A stretch of 64,000 nt of DNA from Pseudomonas sp. PDM14 (GCF_014851905.1 NZ_JACVAQ010000001.1:930001-994000), one strand, 5' to 3'; counted from the first letter of the stretch, positions 1 through 10,271 are shown. Notes: a model not told the origin generated them from the letters alone. Made by a program: numbers and translations.

Positions 1-1509
<1,509 letters not shown>

Positions 1510-1580
1510 GGGCGCGAGAGGCGCTCATGGCGGCAGTTCTGCGTAGGGTGCGCCTGCTGCGCGTGAATTCGGTGCTGCTC

Positions 1581-2198
1581 TTAGGCCGGCGTCAGGCACT
1601 CCGGCGCGTCGAGCGCGGGGTCGTTGACCAGGTTGGCCAGCACCCGCTCGCGCAGTGGCGGGGTGGGGATCAGCAACAGTGCCTGCAACTCGGTCAGCGG
1701 TGTGTCCTCGGCCAGCCAGGCCTGCTGCTGAACCTCATCGAGCAGCAGCGGACGGCGCAGATGAGCCGCCTCCTGGGTGACCATCGCCACGCTCAGGTAC
1801 ACCCGATCACCCGCCGGATAGGCCTCCCACAGCGCGGCGAAGTGCAGCAGACTGCCTTCGCCGGTAAGCCAGAATGGCCGCTTGCGCTGGGTGCCGCGCC
1901 ACTCGTAGAAGCCATTGGCCGGCATCAGGCAGCGGCGCTGGCGGAAGGCTTCGCGGAACATCGGCTGCTCGCTGAGGGTTTCGGCGCGGGCGTGCGCGGG
2001 GGATTTCGTCAGGTCGCTGAGCCAGGCCGGAGTCAACCCCCAGCGCCCGCTGGCAGCCTGCAGTTCGCCCTGGACATGACGCAGGAACAGCACCTGCGCA
2101 CCGGGCGCAAGATTCCAGTGCGGCGCCTGCCCAGCAGGAAAACCCGGCAGTGCCGACAGGCTCGGCGACCAGCGAAACAGGGCGAAGCGGCCACTCAT
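1581..2198 (-). CDS. SRAP (YedK/HMCES)-family protein lacking the catalytic Cys2
   Basis: A 205-residue SOS-response-associated-peptidase fold protein. Canonical members crosslink covalently to abasic sites in single-stranded DNA through Cys2, exposed after Met removal. Family landmarks are present: WGLTPAW (53–59), ARAET (70–74), RRCLMPANGFYEW (88–100), AALWEAY with Glu125, and AHLRRPLLL with His146. However, the protein begins MSGRF, not MCGR, so position 2 is Ser (AGT), and the usual Asn before ARAET is His69. Two of the four residues I associate with YedK catalysis (Cys2, Asn75, Glu105, His160) are therefore replaced. The fold call is strong. DNA-crosslinking activity is doubtful, and this may be a divergent paralogue with a non-covalent role. 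Confidence 0.88.
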   Translation of the reverse strand: MSGRFALFRWSPSLSALPGFPAGQAPHWNLAPGAQVLFLRHVQGELQAASGRWGLTPAWLSDLTKSPAHARAETLSEQPMFREAFRQRRCLMPANGFYEWRGTQRKRPFWLTGEGSLLHFAALWEAYPAGDRVYLSVAMVTQEAAHLRRPLLLDEVQQQAWLAEDTPLTELQALLLIPTPPLRERVLANLVNDPALDAPECLTPA

Positions 2199-2242
2199 AT
2201 GAACAGGGACTCGTCAGAAAAGGCAGGAAGGCGCCGCGTGCC

Positions 2243-2503
2243 TCAGCACAGCAGCACGCCAGGATGGCCATCGGGTTCATCGCCCGGCAGCGGCGCGGCG
2301 GCATTGTACGCGGCGATCAGGTGGCGCGCGTGCTCGGCGTCTTCATTGTCCACCAGCAGGCCGAGCAGCCCCAGCGCCGGCAGCTCGCCGACCGCGCCGA
2401 GCAGGTGTCCGCCGATGAGGTGCGCATCCACCCCTTCGCTGGCCAGCATGCCCAGCAGCATCTCGCCTTCCAGCAGGTCCCGCGGCTCGTAGATACGCTG
2501 CAT
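2243..2503 (-). CDS. DUF2007-type small protein
   Basis: An 86-residue cytoplasmic protein beginning MQRIYEPRDLLEGEMLLGML. It resembles the DUF2007 family, annotated as putative signal-transducing proteins: an N-terminal segment about acquiring interaction surfaces (ASEGVDAHLIGGHL) followed by a hydrophobic strand (GLLGLLVDNEDAEHARHLI). The start ATG (2503–2501) overlaps the TGA of the upstream CPXCG gene by one base (TGATG), which indicates translational coupling. The biochemical function of DUF2007 is unknown to me. Confidence 0.75.
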   Translation of the reverse strand: MQRIYEPRDLLEGEMLLGMLASEGVDAHLIGGHLLGAVGELPALGLLGLLVDNEDAEHARHLIAAYNAAAPLPGDEPDGHPGVLLC

Positions 2504-2685
2504 CAATCGTTCTCCCCACGCACGTCCAGCGACCACTCCACCCCATCGGTGTACAGCGTGAAGACGATCGGCCGGCAGCACACCGGGCAATCCTCGATGT
2601 ACTCCTCGTCGCCGGCGGACAGGTCCACCAGCGCCTCCACCGGCTCACCGCAATACGGGCATTGATAGGCCTGTGTTTCCAGCAT
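2503..2685 (-). CDS. CPXCG motif-containing cysteine-rich protein
   Basis: A 60-residue protein with two zinc-knuckle-like pairs, CPYCG (residues 9–13) and CPVCC (residues 33–37), inside an acidic chain, matching the CPXCG small cysteine-rich family. The Met at 2685 is chosen because MLETQAYQCPYCG is the family N-terminus; a longer frame to 2751 lacks family similarity. It is first in a two-gene unit with the DUF2007 gene, sharing one base with it. It probably binds a metal; the role is unknown. Confidence 0.8.
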   Translation of the reverse strand: MLETQAYQCPYCGEPVEALVDLSAGDEEYIEDCPVCCRPIVFTLYTDGVEWSLDVRGEND

Positions 2686-2848
2686 CACGAACTCCACTGT
2701 GACTTGAGGGTACAATCGCCGGTCTATTGCAAGCCCGCCAAGGGCCAACATTCATAGAACCTGCTCACGATCTCCCGGCTGTCGGCCAGGCTGCGTCAAT
2801 ACGATCGCGAACAGGCGCTTACCGCCGCCGCTGCTGAACTACGAGACC

Positions 2849-4015
2849 ATGATGGGCGAATTCGATTCCATCCGACCCTACGCCGACCACGAAGTCCCCG
2901 CCGTTCTGGCCCGCCTGCTGGCCGACCCGGTATTTCTCGATACCCTGGTGCACTTCCGCTTTCCGCGTCTGGCCGCGCCGTTCGGCTGGCTGCTTAAACC
3001 TCTTATAGCCCATCGGCTGCGCAAGCAGGTGGCCGGAATCAGCACGGTCAGCGCACTGCAGGACAAGATCGAATACTACGTCGACCACGCCATCGAGCAG
3101 GCCAGCGACGGCGTGACCTATTCCGGCCTGGAGCAACTCAAGCCCGGCTCGGCGTACCTGTTCCTCGCCAACCACCGCGACATCGTCATGGACCCGGCCA
3201 TCGTCAACTACGCCGTGTACCACGCGGGGTTGCCGACGCCGCGCATCGCCATCGGCGACAACCTGCTGCAACGGCCCTTCGTCAGCGACCTGATGCGGCT
3301 GAACAAGAGCTTCATCGTGCACCGCTCGCTGAGCGGGCGCCGCGAGAAACTGGCGGCCTACCAACTGCTTTCGGCCTACATCAACCATTCGATCCGCGTC
3401 GACGGCCAGTCGGTGTGGATCGCCCAGGCCGAAGGCCGCGCCAAGGACGGTGACGACCGCACCGACTCGGCGATCCTCAAGATGTTCCACATGAGCCGCA
3501 AGGCCGAGCCGTTCGCCGAGGTGCTGGCCTCGCTCAACCTGATCCCGGTGTCGATCAGCTACGAGTACGACCCCTGCGATCAGGCCAAGGCTCGCGAGCT
3601 GTCGATCCGCGACATCAGTGGCAGTTACACCAAGGCGCCGGGCGAAGACGACGCCAGCATCGCCCTCGGCATCACCGGCTACAAGGGCCGCATCCACGTG
3701 CACTTCGGTGCGCCGGTCAGCGAAGGTTTCGAGGACAGCAAGCAGCTGGCCACCCTGATGGACCAGCACATCCTCGGCGGCTATCGCCTGTTCCCGGTGC
3801 ATCACCTGGCCTACGCCGAGTGGAGCGAACGCGACCCGGCGCTGGCCGTACCGCCCGCCGAGCAACTGTTCGACGCCGATGAACTGGCCGCGGCCAACAG
3901 CGAGTGGCAACGGCGCAAGGATGGCTGCCCGGCCGAACAGCGCCCCTGGCTGATCCAGCAGTACGCCACGCCGGTACGCAATCAGTACCGGGTCAAGGCC
4001 GGTCTGGCGCTCTAA
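2849..4015 (+). CDS. PlsC-type glycerolipid acyltransferase
   Basis: A 388-residue protein related to 1-acyl-sn-glycerol-3-phosphate acyltransferases, which transfer acyl chains in phospholipid synthesis at the inner membrane. The likely catalytic block is LFLANHRDIVMDPAIV near residues 107–122. The later RSLSGRREKL and AQAEGRAKDG segments fit the acceptor- and phosphate-binding blocks. The spacing of His to the last Asp is HX5D, not the textbook HX4D, but the NHRDIV form recurs in larger relatives I recall. It is longer than E. coli PlsC (about 245 residues) because of N- and C-terminal extensions. The ATG at 2849 could be shifted by one codon or so. Substrate not determinable. Confidence 0.82.
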   Translation: MMGEFDSIRPYADHEVPAVLARLLADPVFLDTLVHFRFPRLAAPFGWLLKPLIAHRLRKQVAGISTVSALQDKIEYYVDHAIEQASDGVTYSGLEQLKPGSAYLFLANHRDIVMDPAIVNYAVYHAGLPTPRIAIGDNLLQRPFVSDLMRLNKSFIVHRSLSGRREKLAAYQLLSAYINHSIRVDGQSVWIAQAEGRAKDGDDRTDSAILKMFHMSRKAEPFAEVLASLNLIPVSISYEYDPCDQAKARELSIRDISGSYTKAPGEDDASIALGITGYKGRIHVHFGAPVSEGFEDSKQLATLMDQHILGGYRLFPVHHLAYAEWSERDPALAVPPAEQLFDADELAAANSEWQRRKDGCPAEQRPWLIQQYATPVRNQYRVKAGLAL

Positions 4016-4094
4016 CTAGCCGCTTACGCACCCTAGACGGAACCTCCGCCAAGCTACGTACGCGGGCTCTAAAAGCCCACTCACACCGCAACGG

Positions 4095-4120
4095 AAAACG
4101 GCAGCCGAGGCTGCCGTTTT
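4095..4120. terminator. Bidirectional rho-independent terminator
   Basis: A perfect 12-bp inverted repeat, AAAACGGCAGCC / GGCTGCCGTTTT, with a 2-nt centre and flanking A and T runs. It lies between the convergent acyltransferase gene and the small membrane-protein gene and can serve both. Confidence 0.85.
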
Positions 4121-4137
4121 TCATCGCACGTAGCGGG

Positions 4138-4425
4138 TCAGAGCTGGGTACTGAACCAGGACAGCATCAACGCCAGCACCAGCACGCTGCCACCGAACAG
4201 GTAGAAGAACTGGTTGATGCGCCGGGTCGGCTCGTCGAACAGCGAGGTGTCTTCTTCCAGCTCGGGCATGTCGCTCTGGCCTGCCAGACGGGCCAGGGCA
4301 CGCTGTTCACGCAGGCGCGTGGCCAGCAGCAACCAGCTGCCGGAGACGGCGAAGAACAGCGCCAGCGCATTGATCACCTGCGCCGGGTGCAACTGAAACA
4401 GCGACCACAAAGCCTGTACCGACAC
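4138..4425 (-). CDS. Small two-helix inner-membrane protein, conserved hypothetical
   Basis: A 95-residue protein with a hydrophobic helix near residues 14–33 (NALALFFAVSGSWLLLATRL), a charged middle (QSDMPELEEDTSLFDE), and a second helix near the C-terminus (FFYLFGGSVLVLALMLSWF). I chose the GTG at 4425–4423 because AGGGA sits 5 nt upstream. The frame stays open to 4557, but the extra residues look non-coding (Cys/Arg-rich). Function unknown; no partner evident. Confidence 0.65.
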   Translation of the reverse strand: MSVQALWSLFQLHPAQVINALALFFAVSGSWLLLATRLREQRALARLAGQSDMPELEEDTSLFDEPTRRINQFFYLFGGSVLVLALMLSWFSTQL

Positions 4426-4623
4426 GTCGTTCCCTGTCGACCTGTATGGCGTCGACGACCACTGATTGAGCGAGGCGGCAGCACGTTCGCACTGCCAAGC
4501 GCGGCGCAGTCTACAGAAGCACTCTGCCCCTCGCTGCCGATTCCGACGAATGTCCATTCACCCTTCACCGGACTGTAAGAAGCCCTTGCCAGACTGGCGC
4601 CCTGCATTTTCGAGGAGCCCGTC

Positions 4624-4830
4624 ATGCTGCACGCCCAGGTCCAGGATCACCTCTATCGCATCGTCCACGACGAGGAACAATCCGCCCTGGTCGACGCCTT
4701 CGCGGTCAACGTGCAGGACGCGCAATGGCTGGTCTACTGCGCCCTCGGCGGCCATGAGCACAGTGAGCTGCCGGACAGCGACCCGCACACCGGTATCAGC
4801 CTGCCCGACTTCTATCAGCAGGCCGCCTGA
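4624..4830 (+). CDS. Small acidic hypothetical protein
   Basis: A 68-residue soluble acidic protein starting MLHAQVQDHLYRIVHDEEQ, with a good Shine-Dalgarno (CGAGGAG) 7 nt before the ATG. Composition and codon use are like the neighbours, supporting a real gene. I do not recognise a domain. Confidence 0.6.
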   Translation: MLHAQVQDHLYRIVHDEEQSALVDAFAVNVQDAQWLVYCALGGHEHSELPDSDPHTGISLPDFYQQAA

Positions 4831-4865
4831 CGCCAAGTCCGTCACCGACGCACCGCCTGCGTAAA

Positions 4866-4889
4866 GTGGGTCACGCGCCATCGCCCCAC
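4866..4889. repeat. Degenerate copy of a GGTGGATC-type dispersed palindrome
   Basis: GTGGGTCACGCG followed by CCATCGCCCCAC forms an imperfect inverted repeat. It resembles clearer copies at 13373, 43833 and 46161. It is intergenic, like the others. Confidence 0.45.
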
Positions 4890-4979
4890 CAGCCCTATCA
4901 CGTAGCGGCAAGCCAGCCTGCTGGTGCGCACGGTGCACCCTACGAGGAGGCGTCTGTCGCGCGCTACACGGCAGAAATG

Positions 4980-5007
4980 AAAAAGCCCGGCATGAGCCGG
5001 GCTTTTT
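4980..5007. terminator. Rho-independent terminator downstream of yajG
   Basis: A perfect 12-bp stem (AAAAAGCCCGGC / GCCGGGCTTTTT) with an ATGA loop, 18 nt past the yajG stop codon on the minus strand. Its symmetry allows use from the left as well. Confidence 0.9.
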
Positions 5008-5024
5008 CGTCTAGCGAGGACGAC

Positions 5025-5612
5025 TTACTGGCCGCTGAGGATCTGGCCGATGGTCGGGTCCTTGAAGGCGCGGGTCAGAGCATCGCTAAGCACGTCGCTG
5101 ACCAGCTTGGTGTTGGTTTCCTGGTTCGGCGCCATGCCGAAGCGCTGGTTCAGCGAAGCACCGTAGTTGCCAGCGTAGCGGCGGTTGGCGTTCTGCACGT
5201 CGATGCGTACCTTGGCGCTGATGTCGGCTTCGGTGACGTACATGCCTTCTTTCGGCGACTGGTACTTCAGGTCCGACAGGGTCAGGGTCAGTTGCGGCGC
5301 GTTGTAGGCGTTCGGGCTCGGGGTGAAGCCGAGCAGGCGGACCGCCGCTTCGGCCTGGGCCTGCAGCTTCGGCAGGACGTCTTGGCCCTGCACGCTGATG
5401 GCGCTGGTTTCCGGGTACAGGCCACCACGGGTGCCGAGGTTGGGAGACTGGCGACCGTCGGCTACACGCACCACCACCGGCTGGCCCTGGCCAACCGCGA
5501 CCAGTGCGGCGTTGAGCTTGGGTTGCGGCTTGAGTTGCTGCGGGCTGTGAGCACAACCGACCAGGGTCAGGCTCAGCAGGGCGATCAGGCCGAGCAGCGC
5601 ACGGTTCATCAT
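5025..5612 (-). CDS. yajG: YajG family lipoprotein
   Basis: A 195-residue lipoprotein. The signal peptide ends in the lipobox LVGC (Cys at residue 20), predicting lipid anchoring, probably in the outer membrane. The mature part fits the YajG family: VVVRVADGRQ, an LLGFTPSPNAYNAPQLTLTL segment, and strand-rich repeats. Two adjacent ATGs are possible; the first, at 5612, lies 9 nt after GGAG. It is monocistronic, with a strong terminator downstream. Its function is unknown in any detail; in E. coli yajG sits beside ampG, which is not seen here. Confidence 0.88.
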   Translation of the reverse strand: MMNRALLGLIALLSLTLVGCAHSPQQLKPQPKLNAALVAVGQGQPVVVRVADGRQSPNLGTRGGLYPETSAISVQGQDVLPKLQAQAEAAVRLLGFTPSPNAYNAPQLTLTLSDLKYQSPKEGMYVTEADISAKVRIDVQNANRRYAGNYGASLNQRFGMAPNQETNTKLVSDVLSDALTRAFKDPTIGQILSGQ

Positions 5613-5779
5613 GCTTGATCTCTCCAATAGCGAAAAAGTAGGAAAACGGCCGGCAGTATAACCAGCGGCCGTGCCGCTGGCAGCTGGTTTTCTGACCATT
5701 TCCGGGCCTGCCGGTTCCTGTCATACAACGGTCAAGGACACGTGCGATAAAGGCGGCGCACCGAACGAGGACCGATACC

Positions 5780-6013
5780 ATGCTGCGTCTGTGGAACCTG
5801 CTCATCCCGCGCCCGAAAATGCGCCGCTATGCCCTGCTCGACAGCCTGGGCGTATGCCGTGCCCTGCGTGAAGCCAGCCAGCCACCGGCCCAGTTCGGCT
5901 GGGTGGAAGTGCGCAGCATTCGTCCGCACTGGCTGGGCCGTGCCCTGCCGACAGATGAAATCATCGTGCGCAGCGCGCGCCCGCGCCACCCGCTCACCGC
6001 GCTGAGCGCATAA
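5780..6013 (+). CDS. Small conserved hypothetical protein
   Basis: A 77-residue basic protein beginning MLRLWNLLIPRPKMRRYAL, with GAGGA 7 nt ahead of the ATG and a terminator directly after the stop. It lies between yajG and mqo. No domain recognised. The many Arg and Trp residues suggest nucleic-acid or membrane-surface contact, but that is only a guess. Confidence 0.62.
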   Translation: MLRLWNLLIPRPKMRRYALLDSLGVCRALREASQPPAQFGWVEVRSIRPHWLGRALPTDEIIVRSARPRHPLTALSA

Positions 6014-6040
6014 AAAAACCGCCCCGAGGGGCGGTTTTTT
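6013..6040. terminator. Bidirectional terminator between the 77-residue gene and mqo
   Basis: A 13-bp perfect stem, AAAAAACCGCCCC / GGGGCGGTTTTTT, with a GA centre. It begins at the stop codon of the plus-strand small gene and lies 22 nt past the mqo stop on the minus strand, so it can terminate both. Confidence 0.9.
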
Positions 6041-6061
6041 CTGATCGGTCAACTCACTCGA

Positions 6062-7552
6062 TCAGGCATTCAGCTGCAGGCGCTCGGCCGACGCGGTGCT
6101 GACCTCGCGGTACAGCGCGGCATCTTCTTCCAGGGCGTTTTCGCGCGCCGGGAAGATCTCCTTGAGCTTGGTGGTCCACTGCTCGCTGCGCGCCTGCTCG
6201 GCGAAGCAGCGCTCGATCAGGTTGAGCATGATCGACACGGTGACCGAGGCGCCTGGCGAGGCACCCAGCAGCGCGGCGATGGTACCGTCCTCGGCCGCCA
6301 CCAGCTCGGTACCGAACTGCAGGATGCCGCCCTTCTTGGCGTCTTTCTTGATGATCTGCACACGCTGGCCGGCCACTTCCAGGCGCCAGTCTTCGGCTTT
6401 GACCTCGGGGTAGAACTTGCGCAGAGCGTCCAGGCGCTGGTCCTGGGACTGCATCACTTCCTTGATCAGGTAGCGGGTCAGGTCCATGTTGTCGCGCGCC
6501 ACGGCCAGCATCGGGCCGATGTTGCTCGGGCGCACCGACAGCGGCAGGTCGAGGAACGAGCCGTGCTTGAGGAACTTGGTGGTGAAGCCGGCGTACGGGC
6601 CGAACAGCAGCGAGGTCTTGCCGTCGACCACACGGGTGTCGAGGTGCGGCACGGACATGGGCGGGGCGCCGACTTCAGCCTGGCTGTAGACCTTGGCCTG
6701 GTGCAGCTTGACCACGTCCTGATTGTCGCAACGCAGCCACTGGCCACTGACCGGGAAGCCGCCGAAGCCCTTGCCTTCCTCGATACCGGACATCTGCAGC
6801 AGCGGCAACGCGCCACCGCCGGCACCGAGGAACACGAAGCGTGCGGAGACTTCACGCACCGCGCCGTTCTGGGTGTTCTTGATCTCGACGTTCCAGCCCT
6901 GCGCGGTGCGCGACAGGCCGGTGACCTTCTGGTTGTAGCCGACATTGATGCCGCCCTGGCTGGCCAGGTACTGCAGCAGCTGGTTGGTCAACGCGCCGAA
7001 GTTGACGTCGGTGCCATTCAGCGCGCGGGTTGCGGCAATGCGCTCGGCCGGGTCGCGGCCCTGCATCATCAGCGGCATCCACTCGGCCATGGCGGCCTGG
7101 TCTTCGGTGTACTGCATGTCCGCGAAGGCGTGGTGCTGGGTCAGCGCGGCATGGCGGGTCTTGAGGAAACCGACATCCTTCTCGCCACGCACGAAGCTCA
7201 GGTGCGGCACCGAGTTGATGAAGCTCTTCGGCGAACCGAAGGCGCTCTTGCCGCACAGGTACGACCAGAACTGCTTGGATACTTCGAACTGGGTGTTGAT
7301 CTGAACGGCCTTCTTGATCTCCACCGAACCGTCCGCTGCCTGCGGCGTGTAGTTCAGTTCACAGAGGCCGGCGTGGCCGGTGCCCGCGTTGTTCCACGGG
7401 TTGGAACTCTCGATGGCGCCGGATTCGCGCAGTTCGGCGATTTCCAGCTTGAGGCTGGGATCGAGCTCCTTGAGCAGCACCGCCAGGGTGGCGCTCATGA
7501 TGCCGGCGCCGACCAGCAGCACATCCACAGTTTCGTGATTGTTTTGCGTCAT
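6062..7552 (-). CDS. mqo: Malate:quinone oxidoreductase
   Basis: A 496-residue FAD-dependent, membrane-associated enzyme that oxidises L-malate to oxaloacetate and passes electrons to quinone, in place of NAD-malate dehydrogenase in the TCA cycle. The N-terminal dinucleotide motif is [17 protein letters not shown]. Family signatures follow: [35 protein letters not shown] and [13 protein letters not shown]. The start ATG (7552) has GGAG 9 nt upstream; the frame extends to 7615 without family similarity. Pseudomonads often carry two paralogues; position next to a PA4642-like gene matches mqoB of P. aeruginosa as I recall it. Confidence 0.97.
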   Translation of the reverse strand: MTQNNHETVDVLLVGAGIMSATLAVLLKELDPSLKLEIAELRESGAIESSNPWNNAGTGHAGLCELNYTPQAADGSVEIKKAVQINTQFEVSKQFWSYLCGKSAFGSPKSFINSVPHLSFVRGEKDVGFLKTRHAALTQHHAFADMQYTEDQAAMAEWMPLMMQGRDPAERIAATRALNGTDVNFGALTNQLLQYLASQGGINVGYNQKVTGLSRTAQGWNVEIKNTQNGAVREVSARFVFLGAGGGALPLLQMSGIEEGKGFGGFPVSGQWLRCDNQDVVKLHQAKVYSQAEVGAPPMSVPHLDTRVVDGKTSLLFGPYAGFTTKFLKHGSFLDLPLSVRPSNIGPMLAVARDNMDLTRYLIKEVMQSQDQRLDALRKFYPEVKAEDWRLEVAGQRVQIIKKDAKKGGILQFGTELVAAEDGTIAALLGASPGASVTVSIMLNLIERCFAEQARSEQWTTKLKEIFPARENALEEDAALYREVSTASAERLQLNA

Positions 7553-7947
7553 TAACGCTTCTCCAAGATCTGCAGTACCAAATCGATGACAACGACCTTT
7601 TGAGCCGCGCATCAACCACTAATCACTGACAGCCAGACAAGTGTCTGGAATATCGGAGGGCGCGCCCGCCGGGGGCCGGAATGCACCGGCCTGTCCCGCT
7701 CGTTCGCAACCTCTTGTTGCTACGCGCCGCCTGTGGGCAGCCCGTACGCTCAAACTCTGCAACCCCTGCTGGCGCTGCCCGCCGAGCTGAAAACGCTCTA
7801 GACCGGGCCTTGTCGCCACCCCACGAACCACGCGTGCCACGCGGAGCCAGGCAGGGGTTTTTCCGGCGCGCACAATACCATTAATGACGCATTTTCAGAC
7901 GCAAAAAATACGCAATTGGCTGTCCGGATCGCCGAACGATGGCCGAA
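7553..7947. other. 395-nt intergenic region upstream of mqo, no gene
   Basis: No convincing coding sequence. It holds the mqo leader and probably its promoter. One perfect inverted repeat, CCAGACA / TGTCTGG with a 2-nt centre, lies at 7633–7648. The right-hand end near 7880–7925 is locally AT-rich. Confidence 0.6.
7633..7648. promoter_or_regulatory. Palindrome upstream of mqo, possible operator
   Basis: CCAGACA-AG-TGTCTGG, a perfect 7-bp inverted repeat about 80 nt before the mqo start codon. There is no T-run, so a terminator is unlikely. A protein-binding site is possible. Confidence 0.3.
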
Positions 7948-8235
7948 TCAGCCGCGCGCCGCCTTGATCGCCTCGACATAGGGCTCGGCCAGGCGCTGAT
8001 CCTGGATCAGTGCGACGAAATCCTGGCCCTGGGCATCCGTGGCATTCAGGTCGTAGCCGGCGTCCTTGAAGAAGCCGAGGAACCGCTCGAAATCGTCGAT
8101 GCGCAGGCCGCGGTAGGCCTTGACCAGCTTGTGCAGGGACGGCGGCGTGGCATCGGCCGGCTCGACCGCGAGGAACAGCTTGATCGAGTCGTCGCTGATC
8201 TCTTCGCCAATCACCTGTTTCTTGTCTTTACGCAT
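7948..8235 (-). CDS. PA4642 family protein
   Basis: A 95-residue cytoplasmic protein starting MRKDKKQVIGEEISDDSIKL and matching the small conserved Pseudomonas family named after PA4642. Its second half (GLRIDDFERFLGFFKDAGYD) resembles a compact helical domain. The ATG at 8235 is preferred over the GTG one codon earlier because GGAG sits 6 nt before it. Function unknown. Its place between mqo and hpt/upp is conserved with P. aeruginosa as I recall. Confidence 0.82.
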   Translation of the reverse strand: MRKDKKQVIGEEISDDSIKLFLAVEPADATPPSLHKLVKAYRGLRIDDFERFLGFFKDAGYDLNATDAQGQDFVALIQDQRLAEPYVEAIKAARG

Positions 8236-8380
8236 CACGCACTCCAGCTAACCAGCCTCACGGGGGCGGCAGTTTACCCTTGCCCGAGCCCGGCGCTCAA
8301 CGCGACTAAAGAAACGACCTGGATCAAGCGGACGCGGCCCCGGCCTCCTTATACTGGCGGCGACCGATGTGGAGCGTGCC

Positions 8381-10114
8381 ATGCCTCTACCCCCGCTGTT
8401 TGCCGCCTGGCGCCAGGCTCTGCGCGCCGGCTATTCGTGGAAAAGCCTGCGCGGCGACCTGGGCGCCGGGCTGACGGTGGGCATCATTGCCATTCCCCTG
8501 GCCATGGCCCTGGCGATCGCCGTCGGCGTGGCGCCGCAGCACGGCCTGTATACGGTGCTGGTCGCCGCCCCGCTGATTGCCCTGACCGGTGGCTCACGCT
8601 TCAACATTTCCGGGCCGACCGCGGCATTCGTGGTGATCCTCCTACCAATCACCCAGCAATACGGCCTCGGCGGCCTGCTGCTGTGCACCCTGCTCGCCGG
8701 GCTGATCCTCATCGCCCTCGGCCTCGGCCGCGCCGGGCGGCTGATCGAGTTCGTGCCCTACCCCGTCACCCTCGGCTTCACCGCCGGGATCGGCATCGTC
8801 ATCGCCTTCCTGCAGATCAAAGACCTGCTCGGCCTGCAGCTGCCACGCACCCCGGAGCACTTCGTCGACCAGCTCGGCCTGCTCTGGCACAGCCTGCCGG
8901 GCATCCAGGCCGGCGATGCGCTGGTCGCCGGCGCCAGCCTGGCGACCCTGCTGCTGTGGCCGAAACTGGTGCCGAAGGTGCCGGGCCACCTGGTCGCCCT
9001 GGCCGTCGGCGCGCTGCTCGGCCTGGCCCTGGAAGCCAGCGGTCTTCAGGTGGCGACCCTCGGTGAGCGTTTCAGCTATCAGGTCGACGGCATCAGCCAT
9101 CCGGGCATTCCGCCGTTCCTGCCGGACTTCGCCTGGCCCTGGCAACTGCCGGGGCCGGATGGCCAGCCGCTGGTGCTGTCGTTCGAGCTGATCCGTCAGC
9201 TGCTCGCCCCGGCGTTCGCCATCGCCATGCTCGGCGCCATCGAGTCGCTGCTCTGCGCGGTGGTCGCCGACGGCATGACCGGCAGCAAGCACGACCCCAA
9301 TGCCGAGCTGATCGGCCAGGGGCTGGGCAACCTGGTCGCGCCGCTGTTCGGCGGCATAACCGCCACCGCCGCCATCGCCCGCAGCGCCGCCAACGTGCGC
9401 GCCGGCGCGTTCTCGCCGCTAGCGGCGATCATCCATGCCGGTGTGGTGCTGCTGGCCATGCTCCTGCTCGCGCCGCTGTTCAGCTACCTGCCGATGGCCG
9501 CCCTCGCCGCCCTGCTGCTGATGGTGGCGTGGAACATGAGCGAACCACGCCACGTGCTGCACACCCTGCGCATCGCTCCGCGCAGCGATGTGCTGATCCT
9601 CGTCGTGTGCCTGGGCCTGACCGTGCTGTTCGACATGGTCCTGGCCGTGGGCGTCGGCCTGCTGTTGGCCACCGGCATCTTCATCAAGCGCATGAGCGAG
9701 CTGACCGATACCGCCGCGCTGCCGCGCCAGCAGTTACTGGGCCTCGGCGAACTGCCCGCGCAGGTGCTGGCCTACAGCATTCGTGGCCCGCTGTTCTTCG
9801 GCGCGGCAGAGAAGGCGCTGAGCGTGCTGCGCCGCTTCAACCCGGACGTGAAAGTGGTGATCGTCGACATGAGCGCGGTGCCGCTGCTGGACATGACCGC
9901 CCTGGCAGCCCTGGAGAACGTGCTGCATGACTATCGCCGCGACGGCATCGGCCTGGTGCTGGCCGGGGTGACACCGCGCCTGCGCCTGAAGCTGCGCCGC
10001 GCCGGTACCCAGCGCGAGGCCGGGCGCCTGGCCTACGCGCGCGATCTGCCGCAGGCGCGGGTCAAGGCGCTGAGCTGGCTGGCGGATGACGCGGGGCCAA
10101 CGACTCGCCTGTAG
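8381..10114 (+). CDS. SulP-family anion transporter with STAS domain
   Basis: A 577-residue inner-membrane transporter of the SulP/SLC26 family. The family entry motif GDLGAGLTVGIIAIPLAMAL is near the N-terminus, GGSRFNISGPTAAFVVIL follows, and there are about 12–14 hydrophobic segments to residue 430. A cytoplasmic STAS domain (VKVVIVDMSAVPLLDMTALA) ends the protein. The ATG at 8381 follows GGAG by 6 nt; an in-frame GTG at 8369 is a poorer start. Relatives carry sulfate, bicarbonate or C4-dicarboxylates (DauA). The substrate cannot be told from sequence; proximity to mqo is suggestive of dicarboxylates but weak. Confidence 0.9.
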   Translation: MPLPPLFAAWRQALRAGYSWKSLRGDLGAGLTVGIIAIPLAMALAIAVGVAPQHGLYTVLVAAPLIALTGGSRFNISGPTAAFVVILLPITQQYGLGGLLLCTLLAGLILIALGLGRAGRLIEFVPYPVTLGFTAGIGIVIAFLQIKDLLGLQLPRTPEHFVDQLGLLWHSLPGIQAGDALVAGASLATLLLWPKLVPKVPGHLVALAVGALLGLALEASGLQVATLGERFSYQVDGISHPGIPPFLPDFAWPWQLPGPDGQPLVLSFELIRQLLAPAFAIAMLGAIESLLCAVVADGMTGSKHDPNAELIGQGLGNLVAPLFGGITATAAIARSAANVRAGAFSPLAAIIHAGVVLLAMLLLAPLFSYLPMAALAALLLMVAWNMSEPRHVLHTLRIAPRSDVLILVVCLGLTVLFDMVLAVGVGLLLATGIFIKRMSELTDTAALPRQQLLGLGELPAQVLAYSIRGPLFFGAAEKALSVLRRFNPDVKVVIVDMSAVPLLDMTALAALENVLHDYRRDGIGLVLAGVTPRLRLKLRRAGTQREAGRLAYARDLPQARVKALSWLADDAGPTTRL

Positions 10115-10134
10115 GGTGCGCGCACCGGTAGATG

Positions 10135-10250
10135 GTTCCCACGCTCTGCGTGGGAACACCGCCAGGGAAGCTCCGCGTCCCCCTGCCGCAGAGCGGCTGC
10201 AACTGCATTCCCACGCGGAGCGTGGGAACGATCAACGCTCCGCGTGGGAA
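10135..10250. repeat. Cluster of GTTCCCACGC/GCGTGGGAAC palindromes
   Basis: A perfect palindrome GTTCCCACGC-TCT-GCGTGGGAAC at 10135–10157, a second copy ATTCCCACGC-GGA-GCGTGGGAAC at 10207–10229, and a half copy at 10236–10250. The two full copies have inverted loops, giving a REP/BIME-like pair between convergent genes. The same unit recurs near 48.1–48.4 kb and 54.4 kb. Confidence 0.8.
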
Positions 10251-10271
10251 GGATCAATTACAGACGAGTGC

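Noticed and set aside
3175..3195. HX5D spacing in the acyltransferase considered as a broken active site
   Set aside because: The form NHRDIV[ML]D recurs in larger relatives from memory, so it is probably a family variant.
10207..10250. Closely spaced palindromes considered as a CRISPR-like array
   Set aside because: There are no regular spacers or uniform repeat spacing; these are REP-like intergenic palindromes.
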